Made by a program: the position numbers and the translations under genes. This document shows, one piece after another, positions 1 through 7,727 of a DNA stretch of 42,462 nucleotides. Below the pieces are notes generated by a model, which was not told where the DNA came from, did not search any database, and saw only the letters and a program-made list of their open reading frames with translations. Source of the DNA: Bacteroidales bacterium (GTDB taxonomy: Bacteria; Bacteroidota; Bacteroidia; Bacteroidales; UBA932); assembly GCA_017651465.1 (NCBI GenBank), contig JAGCCX010000048.1, forward strand, positions 1 to 42,462, in the 5' to 3' direction. Numbering within the stretch: the first letter of the stretch is position 1; the number at the start of each line of letters is the position of its first letter.

Positions 1-136
1 CGCTTCTTTGTATATTTCAAATTCTTAGCTTGACCTGACACCTTGATTCCAAAAGAATCAACGCTCTCGTTGTTCTCGGTACTTGCTTGTACTTATCTTT
101 TCAATATTATCAATGAACTTGCTTCCTGCGAAGCGG
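1..136 (-). other. ORF-less structured leader, candidate rRNA-operon leader
   Basis: The RNA made leftward from the promoter at 141-171 would contain no convincing reading frame but several short hairpins: GCTTC/GAAGC at 121-134, CAACG/CGTTG at 59-72 and GATTC/GAATC at 45-59. It also carries a GTTCATTGA-like element followed by AAGTAC repeats, which I associate with leaders of Bacteroidota rRNA operons. The structural gene would lie beyond the left edge. The rRNA assignment is inference from memory of such leaders; the absence of an ORF and the hairpins are seen directly. Confidence 0.45.
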
Positions 137-140
137 GATG

Positions 141-171
141 CAAAGGTAGTAAGTTTTCTGATAACCGCAAA
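141..171 (-). promoter_or_regulatory. Leftward Bacteroidota sigma-ABfr promoter
   Basis: Read on the minus strand, the -33 element TTTG (168-171) is followed by a 19-nt spacer and the -7 box TACCTTTG (141-148). This matches the TTTG-N19-21-TAnnTTTG consensus of the Bacteroides primary sigma factor. It drives transcription out of the left edge of the window. Confidence 0.7.
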
Positions 172-220
172 TTTTTTTTTAATTTTTTTCAAAAATTCCT
201 TTTATACGGCCTCTTTTGCA

Positions 221-228
221 TATCTTTG
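221..228 (+). promoter_or_regulatory. -7 promoter box of the barrel protein gene
   Basis: TATCTTTG matches the TAnnTTTG -7 consensus and ends six bases before the ATG at 235. No good -33 TTG is visible about 20 nt upstream. An in-frame TAG at 229-231 excludes any upstream start. If transcription starts about 4-7 nt after the box, the mRNA is leaderless or nearly so. Confidence 0.6.
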
Positions 229-234
229 TAGCCT

Positions 235-984
235 ATGAAAGATGTTGTGAACTCGTTCCGGGCGCTTTTGGGCGCCATTTCCATACTGTTGTTTGCGCTT
301 CTCCCGCAGAGAGCCGGAGCTTCCAACCCTCTAAAAGTCAGCGGCACCGCAATTGTGGAGAGCGCCTACCTGTGGCGGGGCGACAAAGTGTGCGAGGTAA
401 ACTTCAACCCTGTCCTCGAGGCCTCCGTGGGGGGCTTTACCGCCCAGGCTTTCGCCTACCTGCCCTTCGACGGAAAATACAAGGAGATTGATGTAGATTT
501 CTCTTATGCCCTGGGGCCCTGGCAGCTGCACGTCGCCGATTACTTCATCCGCTTTGCCGACGACCCGGCGCCGGAGAACTTTTTCGACTATCGCAAGCAG
601 AGCACCAACCACATACTCGAAGCCATCCTCTGCTACGTTCCCAAGTCGGTTCCCATCGAGGCTAAATGGTTCACTTTTTTTTACGGTGACTGGATTCCCG
701 AGCCCGACGGAAGCAGGGGACGCACTTCGTTCTCTTCGTATCTGGAGCTTACCGGCTATCACGACTTCGGCCAGGCGGGGCGTGCCTCCCTGGTGCTCGG
801 CGCAAGCATCCTTAAGGGGCCGTACACCGGCTACACCCGCGACTTTGCAATGATCCACAGCGAGCTGCGGTACACGAACGCCTTTGAGGCGGGCAGTGTA
901 AAACTGCCTTTCGGAGTGAGCTGGATGCTCAATCCTTACGCGCGGGCCGTATATATGAATGCGTGGGTAGGGGTCAGCTTCTAG
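235..984 (+). CDS. Outer-membrane beta-barrel protein, unknown function
   Basis: A 249-residue exported protein. Residues 1-29 form a signal peptide (hydrophobic ISILLFALL core, cleavage likely near AGA-S). The rest alternates polar and aromatic residues in short strands and ends in WVGVSF, with the terminal Phe typical of outer-membrane barrels. It resembles small Bacteroidota porin-like proteins of unknown role. The start is fixed by an in-frame TAG six bases upstream. The 3' end overlaps the convergent flippase gene by 11 bases. No substrate can be inferred. Confidence 0.7.
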   Translation: MKDVVNSFRALLGAISILLFALLPQRAGASNPLKVSGTAIVESAYLWRGDKVCEVNFNPVLEASVGGFTAQAFAYLPFDGKYKEIDVDFSYALGPWQLHVADYFIRFADDPAPENFFDYRKQSTNHILEAILCYVPKSVPIEAKWFTFFYGDWIPEPDGSRGRTSFSSYLELTGYHDFGQAGRASLVLGASILKGPYTGYTRDFAMIHSELRYTNAFEAGSVKLPFGVSWMLNPYARAVYMNAWVGVSF

Positions 985-2443
985 AACGCCTGATCTCTTT
1001 CCAGGCCAATGCTGCGTAAGCGGCCAGTAGCAGAGTCCCGGCTGCCATATACACCCAGGAGTTAATCTCGAGCCCCGTCCAGGAGGGCAGCGAAAGGGCG
1101 ACGAATATCAGCGCGGCCGCGAGCACGAAGCCCGCGATGGCCTTGGCGTCGTAGGGCACGGAGAAGTACCTGCGGCCGATAATCCAGCTCATCAGCATTG
1201 CTATGCCGTATCCTGCAAATCCTCCCCAGGCGCAGGCCCAGTAGCCTATCCTGGGCACCAGCAGGACATTCACGCCAATCATCACCGCCGCGCCCGTTGC
1301 GCTCATTATGGCGCCCCACCAGGTCTTATCGGTGAGCTTGTACCAAAACGAGAGGTTGAAATACACGCCCATAAATACCTCGGCCATCATCACTATGGGC
1401 ACCACGCCAAGGCCTTCCCAATAGGCGGGCTGGATGAAGTGCCGCAGCAGAGGCATATACACCACCACCGCCAGGAACGCCAGCAGCGCGAAGATGATGA
1501 AGTATTTCATACCGTCGGCCAGCGTCTCCGGGCTGTTCTTGTCCCTGCTGCCGTTGAATACTATGGGTTCATACGCATAGCGGAACGCCTGCGTGAGCAG
1601 GGCCACTATCATTGCTATCTTCACGCACGCGCCATATATTCCAAGTTGTACGCGCCCTTCGTCGCCGGGCATCAAATAAGGGAAAAGTATCTTGTCCGCA
1701 ACCTGGTTGAGTATGCCTACGACGCTCAGGAGCAGCAGCGGCCAGGTGTAGGCGAGCATACGCTTTGCCAAAGCTCCGTCGAACTTGAGGCCCAGCCCCC
1801 GAAGCTCCGGGATGAATCCGAATGTGACCATAGCCGTGCAGGCAAGATTGGCAAAGAAGATGAACCCGACCCCGTTGTTGTAGTGATGATATGTGGCTTC
1901 AAGCCCCGGGTGCGAGCCGAAGAGCAGCGGAAGGCCCAGGAAGATACCGAGGGTCAGGAGGATGTTAGGAATGATGAATGCGAACTTGAGCGCCATAAAC
2001 TTCAGCGGGCGGCGGTCGATACGCAGTTTAGAGAACATAATGGCCTGGAACGCATCCAGTCCTACGATTATGGCCATGCACCCGATGTATTCCGGGTGGT
2101 CGGCGTATCCCATCGCGCCCGCTATCGGCCCCACCAGCACAAGCACCGTCACAACGAACAGCAACGCCACGATTCCCACCATCTTGAGCGACGTTCCGTA
2201 CACCCGTCGGGGATCCTCCCCGTCTTTGTTGGAGAAGCGGAACAGGGTGGTTTCCATACCGAAGGTGAGCAGCGCCAGCAGCAGCGCCGTGTAGGCATAC
2301 AGATTGGTCACGATGCCGTAGCCGCCGCTGGAAGCCGCTATCTTGTAGGTATATACCGGCACCAGCAGGTAGTTCAGAAATCTGCCTACGATGCTGCTCA
2401 GGCCATATATGGCCGTATCTTTTGCCAGCGACTTGATATTCAT
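974..2443 (-). CDS. Wzx-like lipopolysaccharide/polysaccharide flippase
   Basis: A 489-residue integral membrane protein of the MOP superfamily (polysaccharide biosynthesis protein family). It has about 12-14 hydrophobic segments, a positively charged N-terminus and the opening TAIYGLSSIVGRFLNYLLVPVY-type first helix typical of Bacteroidota flippases. Such proteins move undecaprenyl-linked sugar repeat units across the inner membrane. There is no glycosyltransferase cluster around it, which is common for this housekeeping-like paralogue. Its ATG overlaps the stop of a 29-codon reading frame (ATGA), so translation may be coupled to upstream translation. The exact glycan is unknown. Confidence 0.85.
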   Translation of the reverse strand: MNIKSLAKDTAIYGLSSIVGRFLNYLLVPVYTYKIAASSGGYGIVTNLYAYTALLLALLTFGMETTLFRFSNKDGEDPRRVYGTSLKMVGIVALLFVVTVLVLVGPIAGAMGYADHPEYIGCMAIIVGLDAFQAIMFSKLRIDRRPLKFMALKFAFIIPNILLTLGIFLGLPLLFGSHPGLEATYHHYNNGVGFIFFANLACTAMVTFGFIPELRGLGLKFDGALAKRMLAYTWPLLLLSVVGILNQVADKILFPYLMPGDEGRVQLGIYGACVKIAMIVALLTQAFRYAYEPIVFNGSRDKNSPETLADGMKYFIIFALLAFLAVVVYMPLLRHFIQPAYWEGLGVVPIVMMAEVFMGVYFNLSFWYKLTDKTWWGAIMSATGAAVMIGVNVLLVPRIGYWACAWGGFAGYGIAMLMSWIIGRRYFSVPYDAKAIAGFVLAAALIFVALSLPSWTGLEINSWVYMAAGTLLLAAYAALAWKEIRRSRS

Positions 2444-2529
2444 TGCCTTCTCATTTTATCGACGAACTGCTGCGGGGTGAGCAAGAGCATTGAGGTGCCG
2501 AAGTTGATGAATTCACTCCGCCTCCACAC
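2440..2529 (-). CDS. Possible 29-codon leader peptide overlapping the flippase start
   Basis: A GTG-initiated frame of 29 codons ends in TGA that overlaps the flippase ATG as ATGA. The predicted peptide ends in TPQQFVDKMRRQ. The upstream in-frame TAA shows it is not the tail of a longer intact gene. It could be a translational coupling peptide, the remnant of a decayed gene, or part of a dispersed repeat, because other frames of the same stretch also look unusually open. No recognised family. Low confidence that it is expressed. Confidence 0.25.
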   Translation of the reverse strand: MWRRSEFINFGTSMLLLTPQQFVDKMRRQ

Positions 2530-2592
2530 AGGGCGTTATGATTTGCGGCCCCCAACCTCACGCCAGAGGGAAATGCTACGTTATTTTTGCTT

Positions 2593-4257
2593 TTACTTGT
2601 CCAGCTTACGGTAGTTGTAGCCGAGAAGGTCGAGGATGGGCAGCTCGTGCTTGCTGAGACTCTCTTTGAAACGGCCGAAGTCTTTTTTCTCCGGGCGGCA
2701 CCACTGAATCTCCGAAAGCGCCATCATACGGGGCAGGAGCATATATTCGAGGTGCTCGGGCGTAGCCACGAATTCAGTCCACAGGTTGCCCTGAACTCCC
2801 AGAATATGGTGCTGGGCGTCGGCGGGGATGTCCGTAAACGGCTCGTATCCATAAACTTTCTCAAGAGGAAGGGCGCGTTCGGGCTTGGTGGTGATGCCCA
2901 GGGGTTCGCTCTCCAGGTCGGGAGACTGGGCGTAGTCGAGGTAGCAATAGGTGTTGGGCGACATAATTACGTCGTAACCCATACTGGCCGCTTTAATGCC
3001 TCCCTTGGTGCCTCTCCAGCTCATTACCGTGGCGCCTTCGGCGAGTTCGCCTTCAAGAATCTCGTCCCAGCCTATGATCCTCTTGCCCTTGGTGGCGAGG
3101 AACTTCTGCATACGGGCGGTAACGTAGTTCTGCAGTCGGGCCTCCGCGGTGGCCTGGTCGTCGCTCACCAGCCCGAGCTCCTTGATCTTGGCCTGGCAAT
3201 CCGGATCGGTCTTCCACTCGTCGCGGGGACACTCGTCGCCGCCGATGTTGAAATACTCGCCGGGGAAGAGTTCGGCAACCTCGGCGCATACATCTTCGAG
3301 GAAGCGCATAGTGCTTTCCTTGCCCACGTTGAGCACCTGCTTGGATACGCCCCAGTAGGTGAGTACCTCATAAGGTGCGCTTCCCGCGCAGCCCAGTTCG
3401 GGGTACGATGCGAGGGCGGCCACCATATGTCCGGGAAGGTCAACCTCGGGTATGATGGTGATGCCCCTTTCGGCAGCGTAGGCCACTACGTCGCGAACTT
3501 GTTCTTTGGTGTAATATCCGCCGTGGCGTATTCCGTCGTTGGAACCCCAGTCGCGCTTGATCATAGTGCCGTTGCGGAAGGCGCCTATCTCGGTGAGCTT
3601 GGGATATTTGTCGATTTCAATTCTCCAGCCCTGGTCTTCGGTCAAATGCCAGTGCAGGCGGTTGAGCTTGAAAATGGCCATTACGTCCAGCACTTTCTTC
3701 ACCTCGTCGATGCTGAAGAAGTGGCGGCAGCAGTCGAGCATCACGCCGCGGTAGCCGAAACGCGGAGCATCTTCAATCTCGCAGCAGGGGATGCGCCATT
3801 TTCCCTTGAGGTCGGGAGCGGTGCCGTAAATGGACACCGGCAGCATCTGCTTGAGTGTCTGGAGGGCATAGAAGAAGCCGCTGTAAGACGAAGCACTCAC
3901 CACGGCGGCCTTCTTGCCCACGCTGATCTTGTATCCTTCCGGGGCTATCGATGCATCGTTTACAAAGCACAGGCCCCTGATGGCGCCGTTCTTGACGGAG
4001 TTCTGAAGACCTATGGGACTGGCCACGGACACGGTTTTGCCGCTCACCAGGGTAAGCCGGTCGGCGAACTGGCGCACCGCCTTGAGCGTGCGGGCTTCAA
4101 GGGAAGGGTCGCAGTTGATGCTGACTCCCTTCATCTTGAAATTGCCCTTGGCCATCTCGAGCGACCGGGGTGCGGGCATAATGTCGGGAGCGACGGTCTT
4201 GGCCGTCAGGCAGGCGGACGACAAAATAAGCGAAAGGAAGACAAGATAACGTTTCAT
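2593..4257 (-). CDS. GH20 beta-N-acetylhexosaminidase, exported
   Basis: A 554-residue secreted enzyme. A signal peptide (about residues 1-19) precedes an N-terminal GH20b-like domain (about 24-160) and a TIM barrel (about 165-520). The motif FNIGGDECP contains the catalytic Asp341-Glu342 pair used in substrate-assisted hydrolysis of terminal beta-GlcNAc/GalNAc. The HWHLTEDQGWR segment (about 202-212) is also family-typical. It starts 8 nt after the frdC stop, so the two genes are probably co-transcribed even though their functions are unrelated. Likely acts in the periplasm or at the surface on host glycans, chitin fragments or peptidoglycan. Confidence 0.95.
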   Translation of the reverse strand: MKRYLVFLSLILSSACLTAKTVAPDIMPAPRSLEMAKGNFKMKGVSINCDPSLEARTLKAVRQFADRLTLVSGKTVSVASPIGLQNSVKNGAIRGLCFVNDASIAPEGYKISVGKKAAVVSASSYSGFFYALQTLKQMLPVSIYGTAPDLKGKWRIPCCEIEDAPRFGYRGVMLDCCRHFFSIDEVKKVLDVMAIFKLNRLHWHLTEDQGWRIEIDKYPKLTEIGAFRNGTMIKRDWGSNDGIRHGGYYTKEQVRDVVAYAAERGITIIPEVDLPGHMVAALASYPELGCAGSAPYEVLTYWGVSKQVLNVGKESTMRFLEDVCAEVAELFPGEYFNIGGDECPRDEWKTDPDCQAKIKELGLVSDDQATAEARLQNYVTARMQKFLATKGKRIIGWDEILEGELAEGATVMSWRGTKGGIKAASMGYDVIMSPNTYCYLDYAQSPDLESEPLGITTKPERALPLEKVYGYEPFTDIPADAQHHILGVQGNLWTEFVATPEHLEYMLLPRMMALSEIQWCRPEKKDFGRFKESLSKHELPILDLLGYNYRKLDK

Positions 4258-4265
4258 TGTGTTGC

Positions 4266-4991
4266 TCAGGCCAGGAAGTTAGCTTGAATGAATGCGTTGA
4301 CGGCGGTGGCGACGAACAGGAGCACTATGAGGGCGGCCACTATGACGCCGATAACCTTAACCCTCTTGAACCAGGTCTTGCCATCCCAGCCGACGGTCTG
4401 GAACATACTCCAGAAGCCGTGGGTAAGGTGCAGGAAAATAGCGCAGAACCAAATGATGTAGAGCGCCAGGATCCACCATTTGCCGAAGGTAACGTTGAGC
4501 AGCAGATAGGGATTGTTTTCGAATGTGCCGATGCCGAACATCTCGGGGAGCTGCATCTTGGCCCAGAAATGGGTGAGATGGAAGCCCAGGAAGCCGAGTA
4601 TAATGATGCCGAGTACGAACATATTCTTGGCCGACCAGGAATCGGTGGCGGCTTTGCTGCTGACCTCATAGCGCTTGATACCGCCGCGGGCCCTGATATT
4701 CTGGACAGTGAGCCAGCAACCATATACGATGTGCACGAGGAAACCCAGGGCGAGGATGGGCACCACTATGTCGATAATCGGCAGGGACATAAAGTCGCAG
4801 CCCAGTTTGAAGAGGCCGTCCCCTTTTGAGAACAGGGCTTCGTCGGCGGCTACGACGCCGTATTTACCGGTAAACGAGTCGATTACAGAGAAGAAGTTGA
4901 TGGTGCCGTGAAGCAGGAGGAAAAGCAGGAGGAAAGCACCGCTCACCGCCTGGATGAACTTCTTGCCGATGGAAGAATTGAAAATGAACAT
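4266..4991 (-). CDS. frdC: Succinate dehydrogenase/fumarate reductase cytochrome b subunit
   Basis: A 241-residue membrane anchor with five predicted helices of the Bacteroides/Wolinella B-type FrdC/SdhC family. Candidate haem-ligand histidines are seen at His28, His87, His138, His141, His188 and His191. It links quinone to the flavoprotein/iron-sulphur subunits of complex II, central to succinate production in Bacteroidales. Established order in relatives is frdC-frdA-frdB. Here the next gene downstream is a GH20 enzyme and neither frdA nor frdB is in the window. A promoter and palindrome lie just upstream at 5010-5046. Confidence 0.9.
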   Translation of the reverse strand: MFIFNSSIGKKFIQAVSGAFLLLFLLLHGTINFFSVIDSFTGKYGVVAADEALFSKGDGLFKLGCDFMSLPIIDIVVPILALGFLVHIVYGCWLTVQNIRARGGIKRYEVSSKAATDSWSAKNMFVLGIIILGFLGFHLTHFWAKMQLPEMFGIGTFENNPYLLLNVTFGKWWILALYIIWFCAIFLHLTHGFWSMFQTVGWDGKTWFKRVKVIGVIVAALIVLLFVATAVNAFIQANFLA

Positions 4992-5009
4992 AGGTTGTAT
5001 AAGCTTATT

Positions 5010-5046
5010 AGTTTACAAAAATAAACTAATTATCGGTAGTTTCCAA
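5010..5046 (-). promoter_or_regulatory. frdC promoter with overlapping inverted repeat
   Basis: On the minus strand TTG (5044-5046) is followed by a 20-nt spacer and TATTTTTG (5016-5023), giving a leader of about 20 nt to the ATG at 4991. The inverted repeat AGTTTA-N6-TAAACT (5010-5027) sits over the -7 box and could be an operator. The promoter starts right after the stop of the upstream gene, so frdC is probably independently controlled. Confidence 0.55.
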
Positions 5047-6561
5047 TTATCTGGAGAAGGTTTTTCTGAAATACACAGCCCCGCCCCCGGAGGCGAGACC
5101 CTCGACGGACAGGGTGCAGTATGTCCCCTTGTCCGCTTGCGGAAGGGGGAGGGAAAGCGATGCGCCGGCCGGCAGTTCCGACATCGGATGCCAGTAGAAG
5201 GTCTCGCTCCCGCTGAAGCTCATAGGCACGCTGCAGCCGTGGTAGGAATAAATGCGCACGCTCTCGTCGAACTGGAGTCCCGGCATATTGCCCTTGAAGG
5301 TCACCAGGTTGATCACTCCGTCAAAGACGGGGCCGCCCAGCTTGTAGCGGTAAGGATAGATGTCAATCCGTTTTACCAGGGCGGGGTCGTAGCTCTCTAT
5401 CAGGCCCTGGTCGGGCACGGGCACCCCGTCGATCATCACCACCGCATCGCCCCAGCGGGGAACGCCGTCGGTGACGCTTTTTTCCATCAGGGAATAGATA
5501 CGCACTTTTCCGGCGCGGCGCCGCATCTTCACCTCGGGAATAATCTCCACGAACACTTCTTCCATAGTGGGGAAGCGGGTGTAGTCGTCCAGAATGTAGG
5601 AGTGGCACTCGCGCTCCAGGAAGAAGTGCTCGCGCCGCACGGGCAGCGAGAGGGAAAGGGTGTCCAGGGCGGCTTTGCGGAGCATCGCGGCGTGGCGGCG
5701 CAGCAGGTCGCCCTCCATCGCCCGGAATATCTCCAGCCTGGGGAGGCCGTCCGCCGCGGGGCTGCAGAAGGGGGAATCTATCTCCACGTGGCAGTCGTTC
5801 CCGTCCAGGGGAATGCACACCAGGTCAACGTCGCCGTAAATGGTTTCGGTCTGGGCGCAGAAGCTGCCGTCGGGCGCAGTTTCGGCCTGGCAGCAGTCGG
5901 TTTTGGACCCCGGCACGGCAAGTATTACCCTGCCTGCCCGGCCGGATCCCACGACCCTTCCGCTGATGGCCTCTCCGTAACTTACTTCCCCGGCAGGCAG
6001 GGGCTTGAACGATGCGATGGAGCTGCGCGGGGCTCCCAGCAGCGAGTCTTCGCGGTAGAGCGAAACGCAGAAGGACACGTCGCTTCCCGATATGTTGCTG
6101 ATTACAAGTGAATCGCGTACAATATCCACTGCAAAGCCATAGCCCACCTGCGATACGACCGGAGCCGCACCGCCGCGGTCCACCACCTCCACGCCGCCCT
6201 TCACCCTGTCGGTGCAGAGGGTGTTGAATATCGACAGAACCGGCCCTGCAGAGGCGTCGGGCTGCTGTCCGGGGAAGTAAGAGACGAGCCTGTAGTTGCC
6301 CGTAGGAGTGTCGAACGGAATGGCGAGAGTGCCCGCGCCGCGACCGTCGTAAAGGGCGATCTTGCCCTGCGCCGCCGAGCCTTCCGCCGATACGAGTTCA
6401 AGGCAGGCGACGGGATGTCCCGGGCTGCAGAAGGCCGAGCAGCCGATGAGTTCCCCGGCAAGGTAGCACGACTTGTCGGTTGCTACATAGAGCCCCTGGG
6501 CCCCGGTACCCAGGGCTGTAAACATCAGGACTAATGATATCAGCAGGCGTTTCATCGTCAT
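5047..6561 (-). CDS. Exported protein with orphan TonB-plug-like domain
   Basis: A 504-residue secreted protein (signal peptide about residues 1-22; an alternative ATG lies two codons in). The N-terminal half looks like Ig/MG2-type beta domains (LYVATDKSCYLAGE opening). Around residues 370-445 the pattern VVMIDGVPVPDQ...VKRIDIYPYRYKLGG resembles the plug domain of TonB-dependent receptors, but no 22-strand barrel follows. Its start overlaps the DUF4249 stop by 4 nt (ATGA), so it is translationally coupled to the receptor/DUF4249 pair. It probably works with that receptor at the outer membrane; the ligand is unknown. Confidence 0.65.
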   Translation of the reverse strand: MTMKRLLISLVLMFTALGTGAQGLYVATDKSCYLAGELIGCSAFCSPGHPVACLELVSAEGSAAQGKIALYDGRGAGTLAIPFDTPTGNYRLVSYFPGQQPDASAGPVLSIFNTLCTDRVKGGVEVVDRGGAAPVVSQVGYGFAVDIVRDSLVISNISGSDVSFCVSLYREDSLLGAPRSSIASFKPLPAGEVSYGEAISGRVVGSGRAGRVILAVPGSKTDCCQAETAPDGSFCAQTETIYGDVDLVCIPLDGNDCHVEIDSPFCSPAADGLPRLEIFRAMEGDLLRRHAAMLRKAALDTLSLSLPVRREHFFLERECHSYILDDYTRFPTMEEVFVEIIPEVKMRRRAGKVRIYSLMEKSVTDGVPRWGDAVVMIDGVPVPDQGLIESYDPALVKRIDIYPYRYKLGGPVFDGVINLVTFKGNMPGLQFDESVRIYSYHGCSVPMSFSGSETFYWHPMSELPAGASLSLPLPQADKGTYCTLSVEGLASGGGAVYFRKTFSR

Positions 6562-7727
6562 TTATGGTCGTTGGGCCACCAGTCGGGCTTGTTTTTGCTC
6601 CCTTTCAGCTCCCTGCAATCGACACAGCGTTTGGGACCCCATTTCACGTTGGTCTTGGTCGGCGTGTCAGGGCAGGAAACGGGAGAAGCATAGCCGAAAA
6701 AGTGATCGAAATTATACATTCCGTCCTCGTCGGGTTCGGGGTAAAAGAGCCATTGTGCGGGGTCGTAGGCCATATGGTAGTACTCCGGGCCGATGAAAAG
6801 GCGCGCGGTGGTCCGGCAAACGGCATCAATGTAACCTATGGCCCGCAACGAAGGGTCGGAGAGGCAGCGGATGTTGCCCCTCATCTCGCTGGGCGTGGGC
6901 GAGAACAACGATCCGGTTTCGTTGGAAAGGTCGTGTAGATGCTGCAGATACGCCCTCCCGCCCGACGAGATGCCGCTGGCCGTGACGTCTATGCAGTAGA
7001 GGGTGGATATGCGCATATCGCCGCAGCTTATGGAGAGCACGTGGGCGTTCTCGACTGAGTTGACGCTCTGCCCCTCGGCGCTCGCCAGCCCGGGTTCGAC
7101 CGAAGGTGCGGTGGACCAGCAGTAATAGTAGTCTTCTTCGGGCGTGGGGAGGCGGTAAATCTTTTGGGGGTTCTCCCTGTCCCTCTCGGGAAGGCCGGGG
7201 ATGAACATCAGGTCGGGATAGTAGTCGGCGTGGTATTCCCAGGTCTGGTCGTAGTCCCAGCGGAAATTCCACAGGCTGTCGGCTCCGTCGAGGTCCATAC
7301 TTATGTGGACGTAGTTTCCGTCGCAGTCGGCCCTGAGCTTGTGTATGGAGGGGCTTTGCTTCACGCCCATCCAATCGCTTGCGTATTCCGCCCCGCCGCT
7401 TAGGATGTGCAGGCGGTAGCGTCCGGAGGCAGGAGCGTCGGCGGTCTCGAAAGTGTAGAGCCCCTTGGACTGATATTTCCCTTTCCAGGTCGCTCCGCCG
7501 TCGTTTTCGATGGTAAGGGTGCCCTCCGGAAAATCTTTGAGCATCTCGGTAGGGAAGGTGCCGACGGGGTACACGTATTCGAGTTTGATGCGGCTCTGCT
7601 CGCCTATGAGAATGTCGCCGGACACTACGATGTCGGAGAATTCCCCCTCGCCCTTCTCGACGGAGAAGGGATAGATACAGCCGGTCAGGAGCAGCAGGAA
7701 TAAATATGTGAGGGCGCTCTTTTTCAT
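6558..7727 (-). CDS. DUF4249 surface lipoprotein
   Basis: A 389-residue lipoprotein: residues 1-17 form a lipobox signal (LLLLTGC, Cys17 acylated). The remainder follows the DUF4249 pattern, with an N-terminal Ig-like region opening IVVSGDILIGEQ and a C-terminal part rich in Tyr, Pro and Cys. Members of this family are encoded beside TonB-dependent receptors in Bacteroidota and are presumed substrate-capturing partners, analogous in position to SusD. Start and stop overlap both neighbours (TGATG upstream, ATGA downstream), marking a tight three-gene unit. Substrate unknown. Confidence 0.8.
   Translation of the reverse strand: MKKSALTYLFLLLLTGCIYPFSVEKGEGEFSDIVVSGDILIGEQSRIKLEYVYPVGTFPTEMLKDFPEGTLTIENDGGATWKGKYQSKGLYTFETADAPASGRYRLHILSGGAEYASDWMGVKQSPSIHKLRADCDGNYVHISMDLDGADSLWNFRWDYDQTWEYHADYYPDLMFIPGLPERDRENPQKIYRLPTPEEDYYYCWSTAPSVEPGLASAEGQSVNSVENAHVLSISCGDMRISTLYCIDVTASGISSGGRAYLQHLHDLSNETGSLFSPTPSEMRGNIRCLSDPSLRAIGYIDAVCRTTARLFIGPEYYHMAYDPAQWLFYPEPDEDGMYNFDHFFGYASPVSCPDTPTKTNVKWGPKRCVDCRELKGSKNKPDWWPNDHK

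Noticed and set aside
2587-4287. Long plus-strand open frame (566 codons) opposite the GH20 gene
   Set aside because: It is the antisense shadow of a clear GH20 enzyme, has no family resemblance, and reflects G+C-rich codon use.
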